Below are positions 17,101-26,391 of a stretch of 64,000 nt of DNA, piece by piece. The stretch spans positions 1,364,001 through 1,428,000 of the forward strand of contig NC_016631.1 in the NCBI RefSeq assembly GCF_000178955.2, given 5' to 3'. The notes beneath the pieces were generated by a model that saw nothing but the letters and a program-made list of their open reading frames with translations, was not told the origin of the DNA and made no database searches. Made by a program: the position numbers and the translations under genes. This DNA comes from Granulicella mallensis MP5ACTX8. GTDB taxonomy: Bacteria > Acidobacteriota > Terriglobia > Terriglobales > Acidobacteriaceae. Within the stretch, counting starts at the first letter, position 1; each line of letters begins with the position of its first letter.

Positions 17101-17466
17101 GCGTGCGCGCTGGAACCAGGGATGCTGGTCGCTGGTGTGGTTGATGACCAGCTCGATCATTACCTGCATGTTGCGCGCGTGCGCCGCGTCGAGAAACTGC
17201 TGAAAGTCCGCTATCGTCCCGTAAGAGGGATTGACGCTGGTGTAGTCGGCGATGTCGTAGCCGTCGTCACGCAGCGGCGAGGGGAAGAACGGCAGAATCC
17301 ACAGGCAGGTGACGCCAAGGTCCTGCAGGTAATCGAGCTTGGAGATCAAGCCCTGGAAGTCGCCGATGCCGTCGTCGTTGGAGTCCGCGAAGGCGCGTAC
17401 GTGCAACTCATAGATGATCGCGTCTTTGTACCAAAGTGGGTCGGTGGCGCTACAGGATTTCTTCAC
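14119..17466 (-). CDS. treS: Trehalose synthase-maltokinase fusion
   Basis: 1115 residues from a GTG start. Residues 1 to ~555 are a GH13 trehalose synthase that interconverts trehalose and maltose: nucleophile Asp208 in MRMDAIPY, acid/base Glu250 in VLAEANQWP, and Asp316 in FLRNHDEL. Residues ~610-1115 are a maltokinase (Pep2/Mak-like, aminoglycoside-phosphotransferase fold) with the catalytic loop RSHGDYHLGQLL and metal site IVDFEGEPARP; it makes maltose 1-phosphate from maltose and ATP. Such fusions are known and feed GlgE, whose gene lies directly upstream on the same strand. A palindrome separates the two genes, so some uncoupling of transcription is likely. Confidence 0.95.
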   Translation of the reverse strand: MKKSCSATDPLWYKDAIIYELHVRAFADSNDDGIGDFQGLISKLDYLQDLGVTCLWILPFFPSPLRDDGYDIADYTSVNPSYGTIADFQQFLDAAHARNMQVMIELVINHTSDQHPWFQRARHAPKGSPERDYYVWSDSDQIYKDARIIFTDTEKSNWTWDEEAQQYYWHRFFSHQPDLNFDNPAVMEEVLKAMRFWLDMGVDAMRMDAIPYLVERDGTNCENLPETHAAIKAIRAAIDEGYENRLVLAEANQWPADVRPYFGDGDECHMAFHFPLMPRMYMALRQEDRLPITDIMAQTPDIPANCQWGLFLRNHDELTLEMVTDDERDYMYMAYSADPRMRVNVGIRRRLAPLLDNNRRRIELMNSLLLSFPGTPIMYYGDELGMGDNIYLGDRNGVRTPMQWNSDRNAGFSKAVPARLYFPVIMDPIWGYQAINVEAQLSDPSSLLHWTRNMIALRKLFQVFGRGSLEFLHPSNRKVLAYIRDHKYEDGASETVLCVANLSRFAQPVALDLAQFAGRQPMEMLGYVAFPEITDQPYTLTLAPYSFFWLELQPAPPKPEAPTIESPAEHEALAGIVPNKTQASPTLSIGILLQGGGHELLQQLLPNYLEQQRWFGSKSRKIRSATVGSSLALANSEYAVTLIDVTYDNGSTERYQLPLAIAAGDAAETLRKNSPKAILATLGDASSGSVLYDATASEGFRQALLEMFITSPKADATLVASHSPAFDPASLSQTESRVGSAEQSNTSLLFGQTAILKLFRRLQPGENPDVEISRFLTDVAHFDRIPAYLGELHHEADGTTLAFLQAFAANEGDGWSWFSEELIRFYESVANSPQPASYGKPASFLVEAEIPLDAQEHAGFSLEAAALIGTRTAQMHLALATPTDDAAFTAEITAAKDLALDSARIREQVEHTLGALKRNLAAIPDDLVDGAALLLSHRSELLKRTQSLAAAAPEAFGQRIRSHGDYHLGQLLHVKSDFLIVDFEGEPARPLEERRLKQSPLKDVAGMLRSFSYASRSTLDRYTQRRPEHSVTLAGWASLWENAVSTKFLQAYRDAIHAAGTQGESLLPKSSQADTMLRALLLEKSLYELLYELNNRPDWLHIPLSGLLALARDTA

Positions 17467-17539
17467 TCGTGAAATGCCTCTCTCGTGCGGGGCTTCTGAG
17501 GTGGTTGGATGCAGATTTGATGGTTCGCGGTGGTTATCG

Positions 17540-17600
17540 TAGTTGCCTGTTTTTCGTCGTCATCCGTAGAGGAAGGATGACGACGAAAAACAGACAACTA
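17540..17600. repeat. Long inverted repeat with GTCATCC core
   Basis: Arms of 26 bp (17540-17565 and 17575-17600) pair with one mismatch around a 9-base loop. The inner end reads GTCATCC...GGATGAC, the core shared with palindromes near 29.8, 30.8, 51.6 and 58.8 kb, while the outer part (including CTGTTTTTCGTC) occurs only here. It lies 28 bp past the glgE stop codon, where it could end transcription or protect an mRNA 3' end. Confidence 0.85.
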
Positions 17601-17627
17601 TAAAGACTGCTGCGAGGCTTAGGGCTT

Positions 17628-19640
17628 CTACGGTCTCACAATCCGGAACACATGCGCCGGCATCACGCTGGGATTGAGCGCGACGTAGTTCCATTGGTCG
17701 TGCCATTGATAACGCGCGCCGGTAAGCAGGTCTTCGACCTCAAAGTTGCCCTGCCAGGGTAGGCCGAGCTTGTCGAGCGCGAGGTCGATGATCCCGGCCT
17801 GCTCATTGAGCGGATCGAGATTGACCGCTACGAGGATCGTGTCCGAAAAATCCGGGGTCGACTTCGAGTAGCAGAGCAGATTTGGATTGGGGCACGAGTG
17901 GAAGTGCAGGCTCTCGTTGCGCTGCAGCGCAGGGCTCGCGTCCCGAATCTTGTTGAGTTGCGTGATGAGTGGGGCAATGGACAGCGGCGATGAGCGATCC
18001 CACTCGCGAATCTGGTACTTTTCGCTGTCGAGATACTCTTCCGATCCGGTCTTTCCGGGTGACGGCTTCGCGGGACGGCCCTCGCACAGCTCATAGGCCG
18101 GGCCGTAGATGCCGTAGTTGGCAGACAGTGTGGCTGCCAGGATCACGCGCTGCATGAACATGGGCCGTCCGCCGGTCTGGAGCTGTTCGTGCAGAATGTC
18201 GGGCGTATTCGGCCAGACGTTGGGGCGGAAGAAGTCCGAGACGGGTGGCTTCGTCAGCTCTTCAAAGTAGCTTTGCAGCCCAGGTTTATCGGTGCGCCAG
18301 GTGAAATAGGTGTAGCTCTGGGTAAAGCCGCTCTTAGCCAGCGAGTACATGACGTGCGGACGCGTAAAGGCTTCGGCGAGGAAGAGGGCGTCGGGCGCGA
18401 CGGCCTGGACCTCCGCGATGCACCACTCCCAGAAGGGCAGAGCCTTGGTGTGGGGGTTATCGACGCGGAAGACGCGCACGCCGCGATCGACCCAGAACTT
18501 GAAGACGCCAAAGAGAGCGTCCCAGAGGCCGCGCCAGTCGCTCGACTCGAAGTTCAGCGGGTAGATGTCCTGATATTTCTTCGGGGGATTTTCGGCGTAT
18601 TGAATCGTGCCGTCCGGACGGTGAACGAACCAGGCAGGATGTTGTTTCACCCAGGGGTGATCGGGCGAGCACTGGAAGGCGATGTCCAGCGCCAGTTCCA
18701 TGCTCTGCGCTTGCGCCGCCTTTACCAGGTCGTCGAAGTCGGCCAGTGTGCCCAGCTTCGGATGAATCTCGGTGTGGCCACCCTCTGCCGCGCCGATCGC
18801 CCAGGGACTGCCCTCCTCGCCGGGCTCGGCAGTTACGGAGTTGTTCTTCCCCTTGCGGTACGCGACACCGATGGGGTGGATCGGAGGCATGTAGACCACG
18901 TCGAAACCCATCGCGGCGATCTCCGGAAGCCGGGCCTCGACGTCTTTCAAGGTGCCGTGCCGGCCTGCAACCGGCGAGGCGGAGCGCGGAAACAACTCAT
19001 ACCAGCTCGAAAAGCGAGCGCGTTCGCGATCCACCCACAGAGGCAACTCCACTGGGTACTTCGTGGCGAATGAGAGGTCGGGATACTTCGCCGCAAGCGC
19101 TTCCAGCTCGGCAGTGATGGGCGACTCGTAGAACGGCAGGTTCGCCTCGGCGAGCGCGCGCAGTTGTCCCGCAGCAAGCTTTAGTGCCTTTGCGTCGGCT
19201 CCCTTGGCCCGCGAAGAGGCTGCATCCAGATGGTTGGCTCCGATGCGGAGCGCCAGTGGAATGTCCTGCGGAGCCGTTTGCTGCGTTGGCTCTTTAGGGT
19301 CTGGTTGAGCTGCCAGCCGTTTGCCGAGATCATGTACCCATGTGTCGAAGTGGTCGACCCAGGCTTCGACAGTGAAGTTCCAGGGGCCGAGCTTGTCGAC
19401 GGAAAAGGTTGCCGTCCACAGATCGTTTGAAAGCTCGCTGAAGGGAACGGAACTCCATTTGCGCTGCGAGGAGTGCCGATACAGCAGGCGGGCTGCAACA
19501 TGATCGTGGCCATCGCCAAAGATCGCTGCCGTGACCTCGACGAGGTCTCCGACGACGCGTTTTGCGGGATAGCGGCCTGCATCGACCTGGGGTTGAATCT
19601 CTTCGATGACAATGCGGCGGCGGCCTTCACTTGGTTTCAT
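17628..19640 (-). CDS. glgE: Alpha-1,4-glucan:maltose-1-phosphate maltosyltransferase
   Basis: 670 residues, GH13 GlgE type. It elongates alpha-1,4-glucan by two glucose units from maltose 1-phosphate. The N-terminal beta-sandwich part is followed by the (beta/alpha)8 domain with family blocks MPPIHPIG, ALDIAFQCSPDHPW, the nucleophile Asp394 in FRVDNPHTKALPFWEW and the acid/base Glu423 in LFLAEAFTRP. It belongs with the TreS-maltokinase gene downstream. The ATG at 19640 has AGGAG 13 bases upstream, a little far. A divergent GH15 gene starts at 19853, so 19641-19852 probably holds both promoters. No glgB branching-enzyme gene is in the window. Confidence 0.95.
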   Translation of the reverse strand: MKPSEGRRRIVIEEIQPQVDAGRYPAKRVVGDLVEVTAAIFGDGHDHVAARLLYRHSSQRKWSSVPFSELSNDLWTATFSVDKLGPWNFTVEAWVDHFDTWVHDLGKRLAAQPDPKEPTQQTAPQDIPLALRIGANHLDAASSRAKGADAKALKLAAGQLRALAEANLPFYESPITAELEALAAKYPDLSFATKYPVELPLWVDRERARFSSWYELFPRSASPVAGRHGTLKDVEARLPEIAAMGFDVVYMPPIHPIGVAYRKGKNNSVTAEPGEEGSPWAIGAAEGGHTEIHPKLGTLADFDDLVKAAQAQSMELALDIAFQCSPDHPWVKQHPAWFVHRPDGTIQYAENPPKKYQDIYPLNFESSDWRGLWDALFGVFKFWVDRGVRVFRVDNPHTKALPFWEWCIAEVQAVAPDALFLAEAFTRPHVMYSLAKSGFTQSYTYFTWRTDKPGLQSYFEELTKPPVSDFFRPNVWPNTPDILHEQLQTGGRPMFMQRVILAATLSANYGIYGPAYELCEGRPAKPSPGKTGSEEYLDSEKYQIREWDRSSPLSIAPLITQLNKIRDASPALQRNESLHFHSCPNPNLLCYSKSTPDFSDTILVAVNLDPLNEQAGIIDLALDKLGLPWQGNFEVEDLLTGARYQWHDQWNYVALNPSVMPAHVFRIVRP

Positions 19641-19852
19641 GCTGTACGTCTCTCCTGCGTCAATCTTTATGTAAATTCAATCGTTTGCAGACAACGCGAA
19701 ACGCTTGTCCGGCTACGACGCATCCAACGGTGGAAGATGTCTTTCCAGCGTCTCCACCTTACACCGTTCTTTCTCTAGGGTAAGGGATGCGCCGGGGTAA
19801 GAGCTGGTTGTGCCGTGGATAGTGATAGGGCGGAGCCAGCACGGAGGAACTT

Positions 19853-21697
19853 GTGTCGAAGTGGTTCGGGAAAGAAGAAAAGCAAGCTCCGCTTCATGCG
19901 GCCCGCATTGAAGACTACGCTCTCATCGGAGATTGTGAGACGGCGGCACTGGTCAGCCGTGAGGGCTCGATCGACTGGTTGTGCTGGCCGTCCTTTTCGT
20001 CCGGAGCTTGTTTTGCGGCTCTGCTGGGAACGGCTGATAACGGCTATTGGAGAGTGCGGCCTGAAGCTGAAATTCAGTCGACTAGCCGGCGCTATCTTCC
20101 CGGCACGATGATCGTCGAGACGACTTTTGCCACGAAAGAGGGTGAGGTTACTCTTACCGACTTCATGCCGCCGCGCGGCAAGCACTCCGACGTGATCCGC
20201 ATCGTGACTGGTGTTCGCGGCAAAGTGAAGATGCGTATGGAACTCGCGATACGTTTCGACTATGGTCTTACTGTTCCCTGGGTCACGAAAAAAGATCAGG
20301 ACCTGCGCGCCGTCGCCGGGCCGCACATGGTGGTACTGCGCAGCATATGCACGCGTGGCGTGGCTATCGAGTTAGAGGGCGAAGGCCTGAAGACCGTCAG
20401 CGAGTTCACGCTCCGGGAAGGGGATCGTGCTTGCTTCGTGCTGACGTACGCGAACTCGACGGAAGAGGCGCCAACGCCGGTAACTCCAGAAGACGCTCTT
20501 GCCGACACGCAAGACTATTGGTGTGAGTGGACGGCGCGCTCGAAGTACGAGGGCGAGTATGGCGATGCTGTGGCGCGAAGCCTGATGACGCTGAAGGCGA
20601 TGACCTATCGTCCGACGGGAGGTATCGTTGCCGCGGTGACCTCGGGGTTGCCGGAGAAGATCGGCGGTGAGCGCAATTGGGACTATCGCTACTGCTGGTT
20701 ACGAGACACGTCTTTTACTTTGTTGGTGCTGATGAGCGCTGGTTATACGGAAGAGGCGGTGCAGTGGCGGTTATGGCTGCTGCGTGCCATCGCCGGAGCC
20801 CCGGGCCAGGTGCAGAGTCTCTATGGCATCGGCGGCGAACGGCTCCTGGTCGAATGGAATGCGACCTGGCTGCGCGGCTATGAGGATTCCTCGCCGGTAC
20901 GTTTTGGTAACGCCGCGGCCGGACAGTTCCAGTTGGATGTCTTTGGAGAGGTCGTGACGGCGTTGTACCGTGTGCCCGACGCCGATGAAGATATTCGGGT
21001 TCCGGCCTCCGCGCTGCAGGCTTCCCTCGTCGATCACTTATGCCACGTCTGGGAGGAGCCGGACGAGGGTATCTGGGAGACACGTGGAGGACGCAAACAC
21101 TTCGTTCACAGCAAGGTCATGGCGTGGGTAGCGCTCGATCGCGCGCTTAAGAACCATGAGCGCTTCGATGGGCGGGGTGACGTCAAACGCTGGCGCAAGA
21201 ACCGCGACATGCTGCACAAGGAGATCTGCGAGAAAGGCTTCGATAAGAAACAAAATGCCTTTACGCAGAGCTATGGGTCGAAAGAGCTGGATGCTTCGTG
21301 CCTGCGCTTAGGTCTTGTCGGATTTCTGCCGATGGATGATCCACGCATTATCGGCACTGTAGATGCGATCCAGAAGTCTCTGATGAAAGACGGTTTGGTG
21401 CTGCGTTATATTCCTGCGGAGGCTCCCGATGGATTGAAGGGAGATGAGGGTACTTTTCTGGCGTGTAGCTTTTGGCTGGTAAGTTGCCTGCACCTTATGG
21501 GCCGTAAGGATGAAGCCAAGGAGATATTTCAGCGGCTGCTGGCACTGCGTAACGACGTAGGTTTATTGAGCGAGGAGTACGATCCGGTCAATAAACGGAT
21601 GCTGGGCAACTTTCCCCAGGCGCTCTCGCATATTGCGCTGGTGCATACCGCCTTTACGCTGTCAGATCACTGGAAACCCACTCCTTATACCCCTTGA
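19853..21697 (+). CDS. GH15 family glycoside hydrolase (glucoamylase/trehalase-like)
   Basis: 614 residues, cytosolic (no signal peptide). An N-terminal beta-sandwich (IEDYALIGDCETAALVSREG, SIDWLCWPSF) precedes an (alpha/alpha)6 barrel with GERNWDYRYCWLRD, where the conserved Asp and Arg contact substrate, and SKVMAWVALDRA. Relatives include fungal glucoamylase and the GH15 trehalases of mycobacteria, which share this N-terminal domain. Beside TreS, GlgE, TreY and TreZ, a trehalase or an intracellular glucan-end glucosidase are both reasonable. The GTG start is chosen because GGAGG lies 5 bases upstream. It is divergent from glgE and heads a run with treY and treZ, after a 254-bp gap with no clear signal. 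Confidence 0.88.
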   Translation: MSKWFGKEEKQAPLHAARIEDYALIGDCETAALVSREGSIDWLCWPSFSSGACFAALLGTADNGYWRVRPEAEIQSTSRRYLPGTMIVETTFATKEGEVTLTDFMPPRGKHSDVIRIVTGVRGKVKMRMELAIRFDYGLTVPWVTKKDQDLRAVAGPHMVVLRSICTRGVAIELEGEGLKTVSEFTLREGDRACFVLTYANSTEEAPTPVTPEDALADTQDYWCEWTARSKYEGEYGDAVARSLMTLKAMTYRPTGGIVAAVTSGLPEKIGGERNWDYRYCWLRDTSFTLLVLMSAGYTEEAVQWRLWLLRAIAGAPGQVQSLYGIGGERLLVEWNATWLRGYEDSSPVRFGNAAAGQFQLDVFGEVVTALYRVPDADEDIRVPASALQASLVDHLCHVWEEPDEGIWETRGGRKHFVHSKVMAWVALDRALKNHERFDGRGDVKRWRKNRDMLHKEICEKGFDKKQNAFTQSYGSKELDASCLRLGLVGFLPMDDPRIIGTVDAIQKSLMKDGLVLRYIPAEAPDGLKGDEGTFLACSFWLVSCLHLMGRKDEAKEIFQRLLALRNDVGLLSEEYDPVNKRMLGNFPQALSHIALVHTAFTLSDHWKPTPYTP

Positions 21698-21951
21698 GGT
21701 CACTCAGAAGTAGTTGATTATCGCCCCAATGCAACCTCATACCTCGTGAAGTGACTCTATCGATACTATAGGTGGCTCACGAGTGTGGGGCATTCCTGCG
21801 GGCTCAAGCGGTTTCATCCTATGTGCAGAGCAAAAGTGTAGGAGACTCATGGGTTTCCTCATGGGAAATCACATGGCGCAAGGTTGCGGGATGACCGCAA
21901 TCGTGAAACCGCCCTAACGTACATAACCACAGATGGGACAAAACCTAACCT

Positions 21952-24600
21952 ATGGCGAAGACTCCGGGGTCGACATATCGGCTGCAGCTGCATAAAAACT
22001 TTACGTTCGACGATGCTGCGTCGATCGCCGATTATCTGAAGACTCTTGGCGTTACTCACGTCTACACGTCGCCCTATCTGCAGGCCGCACCGGGAAGTAT
22101 GCACGGTTACGATGTGGTCGACCATCGCAAGGTGAATGAGGAACTCGGCGGCGCGGCGGCACACGAGCGTTTCTGTGCGCGATTGAGGGAACTGGGGCTG
22201 GGGCAGGTGCTGGACATTGTGCCGAACCACATGAGCCTCGGCGAACAGAATCGCTACTGGTGGGATGTGCTGGAGAACGGCACCAGCAGCCGCTATGCCA
22301 GCTTCTTCGACATCGACTGGAACTCGGCGGAAGAGCGTCTGCGCGACAAGGTTCTGGTGCCGATTCTTGCGGACCAGTATGGCCATGTCGTCACAGAGGG
22401 CGGCATCAAAGTTGTGCGGAGAGGAAGCGCCTTCACGGTGGAAGCCGCTGGGCAGGCGCTTCCGGTTGCTCCCGAGAGCCTGTTTGCCATCCTGAACAAA
22501 GCTGCGGAGTATGCCAAGAGCGACACGCTGAACTTTCTTGCTGCCAGTTATGGACGGCTGCCGTATCCGGACCTATCGGATCGGCGTACTACGCTGGCGC
22601 GTCATCGCGATAAGAACGTGCTGCATCGCCTGCTCGACCGGCTCTGCGGGGAAGAGATCGATATCTGCGAAGCTATCGATCGAACGGTGAAGGAGTTGAA
22701 CGCGAACCCGGACGCGCTCGACGCGTTCCTGACGCAACAGCACTACCGCCTCGCTTACTGGAAGACGGCGGATCAGCAACTTGGCTATCGCCGCTTCTTC
22801 GATGTCAACACCCTGATCGGCTTGCGCGTTGAGCGAGAGTACGTCTTCGACGAGACGCACGCGTTGATTGTGAAGTGGCTGAAGCAGGGGATGCTCGACG
22901 GCGTTCGCATCGACCACCCCGATGGCTTGCGCGATCCGCTGCAATACTGCCAGCGCCTGCGCGACCGTGCGCCGGACGCATGGATCGTCGGCGAAAAGAT
23001 TCTTGAGCCTGGAGAGTTTCTGCGCGATACGTGGCCGATACAGGGAACCAGCGGCTACGACTTTCTGAATGCCGCCATGAACGTGCTGGTAAAGCCCGAA
23101 GGCCTGCGCGAGCTGGGCAGGTACTACGAAAAATTTACAGGTGAGTCCACGGACTTTCCGGTCATCGTGCACGACAAGAAGATCGCCGTTGCGCAGGAGG
23201 CCCTGGGTAGCGATGTGAACCGCCTGACGAACATCCTTGTCGACATCTGCGAGAGCCATCGTGAGCAGCGCGACTTTACACGAGCCGAGATTCGCCGCTC
23301 GATTCGTGAGGTAGCGGCCTGCTTCTCGGTCTACCGGACCTATGTGATGCCCGACCGCGAGGAGATCACAGATGAGGATCGCCAGATTATCGACCGCGCG
23401 ACCCAGTGCGCCAAGGACAATCGTCCGGACATCGACGGTGCGCTCTTCGATTTCATGCGCGACGTCCTGCAACTGAAAGTGCGGGGCGCCAACGAGAGCG
23501 AGTTTGTCTATCGCTTTCAGCAGTTCACCAGCCCGGTGATGGCAAAGGGCGTGGAGGACACAGCTTTTTACTGCTTCAATCGGCTGATCGCGCTGAATGA
23601 AGTGGGCTCCGACCCTTCGCACGATGGCATCAGCCTCGCGCAGTTTCACGAGTACAACTCGACGATGCAGCACACCCATCCGGAGACGATGACCTCGCTG
23701 GGAACGCATGACACCAAGCGTAGCGACGATGTGCGCGCCCGCCTGATCGTGCTTGCCGAGGTGCAGAAGGCTTTTGCTCAGACGGTCAGGCGATGGTCCA
23801 GGCGCAATGCGCACTATCGTACCGGTGAGTTTCCCGATCGCGGTACGCAATGGTTTCTGTATCAGACCATGATTGGAGCGTGGCCTATCAGCGCGGAACG
23901 TCTGCGGGAGTACATGCAGAAGGCCATGCGCGAAGCCAAGGTGCGCACGAGTTGGGTTGCGAATAACGAGGCGTACGAGAATGCGGTCAATCAATTTATC
24001 GATTCGATTCTCGGCGATGAAGAATTCGTTGCTGAGCTTGAGGAGTTCGTCTCTAACATCCTTCTCGCAGGACGAATTAATTCGCTGTCGCAGACCTTGT
24101 TGAAGTACACCGCGCCCGGCGTGCCCGACCTTTATCAGGGCGGCGAGCTGTGGGACCTGTCGCTGGTCGATCCGGATAATCGGCGGCCAGTGGCGTATGA
24201 GCTGAGACGCAAGCTGCTGGCGGAGATGGAAGGTCTTGACGCCGCCGGCGTCATGGCGAGAATGGATGAAGGTCTGCCGAAGTTGTGGGTGATTCGTCGC
24301 GCACTGCGGTTGCGGGAACGGCATCCGGATTGGTTTGGCCGCGAAGCAGACTATGTGCCTCTGTTGGCGAACGGAACAAAGAGCGGTCATGTGATCGCGT
24401 ATCGCCGTGGGGTCTATGTACTGACCGTGATGCCTCGTTTCTGGATGACGCTGCGCGGTGACTGGGGTGACACCTCGATCGTGCTGCCCGATGGCAACTG
24501 GAAGAATGTAATGACCAACCAGACCATGCCTGGGGGAACGATAAGGCTTTCTGAGTTGTTGCGAGAGTTTCCCGTTGCTCTGTTGACCCGTGAGGGGTGA
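21952..24600 (+). CDS. treY: Malto-oligosyltrehalose synthase
   Basis: 882 residues, GH13 TreY type. It rearranges the reducing-end alpha-1,4 bond of maltodextrin to alpha-1,1, giving maltooligosyltrehalose. Seen: the opening STYRLQLHKNFTFDDAAS, LDIVPNHMS, the nucleophile region DGVRIDHPDGLRDP, acid/base WIVGEKIL, the long insertions typical of the family, and LGTHDTKRSDDVRAR. The length is usual. No good ribosome site precedes the ATG at 21952, so the start is less certain. treZ follows after 24 bp, so the two are very probably co-transcribed and act in sequence. Confidence 0.95.
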   Translation: MAKTPGSTYRLQLHKNFTFDDAASIADYLKTLGVTHVYTSPYLQAAPGSMHGYDVVDHRKVNEELGGAAAHERFCARLRELGLGQVLDIVPNHMSLGEQNRYWWDVLENGTSSRYASFFDIDWNSAEERLRDKVLVPILADQYGHVVTEGGIKVVRRGSAFTVEAAGQALPVAPESLFAILNKAAEYAKSDTLNFLAASYGRLPYPDLSDRRTTLARHRDKNVLHRLLDRLCGEEIDICEAIDRTVKELNANPDALDAFLTQQHYRLAYWKTADQQLGYRRFFDVNTLIGLRVEREYVFDETHALIVKWLKQGMLDGVRIDHPDGLRDPLQYCQRLRDRAPDAWIVGEKILEPGEFLRDTWPIQGTSGYDFLNAAMNVLVKPEGLRELGRYYEKFTGESTDFPVIVHDKKIAVAQEALGSDVNRLTNILVDICESHREQRDFTRAEIRRSIREVAACFSVYRTYVMPDREEITDEDRQIIDRATQCAKDNRPDIDGALFDFMRDVLQLKVRGANESEFVYRFQQFTSPVMAKGVEDTAFYCFNRLIALNEVGSDPSHDGISLAQFHEYNSTMQHTHPETMTSLGTHDTKRSDDVRARLIVLAEVQKAFAQTVRRWSRRNAHYRTGEFPDRGTQWFLYQTMIGAWPISAERLREYMQKAMREAKVRTSWVANNEAYENAVNQFIDSILGDEEFVAELEEFVSNILLAGRINSLSQTLLKYTAPGVPDLYQGGELWDLSLVDPDNRRPVAYELRRKLLAEMEGLDAAGVMARMDEGLPKLWVIRRALRLRERHPDWFGREADYVPLLANGTKSGHVIAYRRGVYVLTVMPRFWMTLRGDWGDTSIVLPDGNWKNVMTNQTMPGGTIRLSELLREFPVALLTREG

Positions 24601-24624
24601 AGTTTCTTTAGGAGAAAAGAATCA

Positions 24625-26382
24625 ATGCATGAGTTTGCAGTGTGGGCGCCGAAGGCGAAACGCATGACCTTGAAGCTGGGTGAGCAACTGCTCCCCATGG
24701 AAGGCCCGAACGATCATGGCTGGTGGTGTACGGTTTGCATGGAAGCGCGGTGTGGCGATGACTATGCGTATCTGATCGACGATGATCCGACTCCCTATCC
24801 CGATCCCCGGAGCCTGTGGCAGCCGTATGGAGTTCATGGAGTTTCGCGACTGTACGACCATCGCCTCTTTCCGTGGACCGACCAGCGCTGGCAGGGGCCG
24901 CCCCTGTTCGGAGCGGTTCTCTACGAACTGCACATCGGGACCTTCACGAAAGAAGGAACATTCGACTCCGCGATCGAGAAGCTCGATCACCTGGTAGAGC
25001 TTGGGATTACGCACGTGGAGATCATGCCGGTGGCGGAGTCTCCCGGCAATCACGGCTGGGGCTATGATGGCGTCGCACTGTCCGCTGTGACGAACAAGTA
25101 CGGTGGCCCGGACGGCTTGAAGCGCTTCGTCGACGCGTGCCATAACAAGGGCCTCGCCGTCATTCTCGATGTCGTCTACAACCACTTTGGCCCGACAGGG
25201 AACTACACGCATAAGTTCGGACCGTACCTGACCGAAAAGCACAAGACGCCCTGGGGCGATGGCGTGAACTTCGAAGATACGGGCAGTGACGAAGTGCGCC
25301 GCTTCTTCTGCGACAACGCCATCATGTGGCTGCTCGAATACCACATCGACGGCTTGCGCCTGGACGCAGTGCACGAGCTTACAGACAGGTCCGCCATTCA
25401 CTTCATGGAGCAGCTCTCAGCCGAAGTGGAGACGGTCGGCGCGATGCTCGGGCGCAAGCTGGTGCTCATCGCCGAAAGCGACCTGAACGATCCGAAGGTC
25501 GTGCGCCCACGCGAAGCAGGCGGATACGGTATGGATGCGCAGTGGTCGGATGACTTTCATCACGCACTCTTTACTCTGCTGCACTCCGAGAGTGGGGGCT
25601 ACTACGACGACTTCGGAAGCTTCTCCTACCTGGGGAAGGCTCTGAAGGAGATGTTCGTGTTTGACGGCAACTACTCCATCTATCGAGCCCGCTCGCACGG
25701 CAGGCCGATCGATGGGCTCTCGGCACACCACTTCATCGGCTTCATCCAGAACCACGACCAGGTCGGCAATCGAGCGACAGGAGAACGCCTGGAGCATATT
25801 GTTGGTCTTGATGCTGCAAAGGTTGCGCTGGGAATGGTGTTGACCGCACCCTTTATCCCAATGCTGTTTATGGGAGAAGAGTTCGCCGCATCGACACCGT
25901 TCCTCTACTTTGCCGATCACGAAGACGAGCAGATGGCGAAGCTGGTCTTCGAGGGCCGTAAGAATGAGTTTTCTGCATTCGGTTTCAATGAGGCGGAACA
26001 GATCCCCGACCCGGAGAAGCCGGAGACCTTTGAAGCGTCGAAGCTGAACTGGGACGAAGTCCATGAAGGCAGGCACGCGGAGATGCTGGACTGGACGAAG
26101 AAGCTTCTCCATCTGCGCCGGCACTCGCTTTCGCTCAACGATGGCGATCTGAGCCACGTGCTGATTGACTGCCACGAAGAGGAGAGATGGCTCACGATGC
26201 AGCGCGGCAAGATGCTCGTGGTGCTGAACCTGGGAGAGAAGCTGACGCGGGTGAAGACGCCTGGACAATATGTCCTGGCGCTGGCGTCGAAGCCGGAGGT
26301 TGCGGTCGCACCGGGTGAGGTGGGGATGCCTCCTATGAGCTTTGCGGTATTCTCCGCCGAGGGCAGGGAGCGGGTGTCGTAG
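24625..26382 (+). CDS. treZ: Malto-oligosyltrehalose trehalohydrolase
   Basis: 585 residues, GH13 TreZ type. It hydrolyses maltooligosyltrehalose to release free trehalose. An N-terminal carbohydrate-binding beta domain (EFAVWAPKAKRM) is followed by the barrel: GVLYELH-type opening, VVYNHFGPTGNY, nucleophile block DGLRLDAVHEL, acid/base block VLIAESDLNDP, and FIQNHDQVGNR. AGGAG precedes the ATG by about 11 bases. It completes the TreYZ route to trehalose from stored glucan, complementing TreS and GlgE, which run the opposite way. The debranching enzyme TreX often linked to these genes is absent here. Confidence 0.95.
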   Translation: MHEFAVWAPKAKRMTLKLGEQLLPMEGPNDHGWWCTVCMEARCGDDYAYLIDDDPTPYPDPRSLWQPYGVHGVSRLYDHRLFPWTDQRWQGPPLFGAVLYELHIGTFTKEGTFDSAIEKLDHLVELGITHVEIMPVAESPGNHGWGYDGVALSAVTNKYGGPDGLKRFVDACHNKGLAVILDVVYNHFGPTGNYTHKFGPYLTEKHKTPWGDGVNFEDTGSDEVRRFFCDNAIMWLLEYHIDGLRLDAVHELTDRSAIHFMEQLSAEVETVGAMLGRKLVLIAESDLNDPKVVRPREAGGYGMDAQWSDDFHHALFTLLHSESGGYYDDFGSFSYLGKALKEMFVFDGNYSIYRARSHGRPIDGLSAHHFIGFIQNHDQVGNRATGERLEHIVGLDAAKVALGMVLTAPFIPMLFMGEEFAASTPFLYFADHEDEQMAKLVFEGRKNEFSAFGFNEAEQIPDPEKPETFEASKLNWDEVHEGRHAEMLDWTKKLLHLRRHSLSLNDGDLSHVLIDCHEEERWLTMQRGKMLVVLNLGEKLTRVKTPGQYVLALASKPEVAVAPGEVGMPPMSFAVFSAEGRERVS

Positions 26383-26391
26383 CATCGATTT

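Noticed and set aside
16048-17472. Very long plus-strand open frame opposite the trehalose synthase gene
   Set aside because: It is the complementary frame of a strongly conserved GH13 gene in GC-rich DNA; its translation (H/V/A/G-rich) has no recognisable fold.
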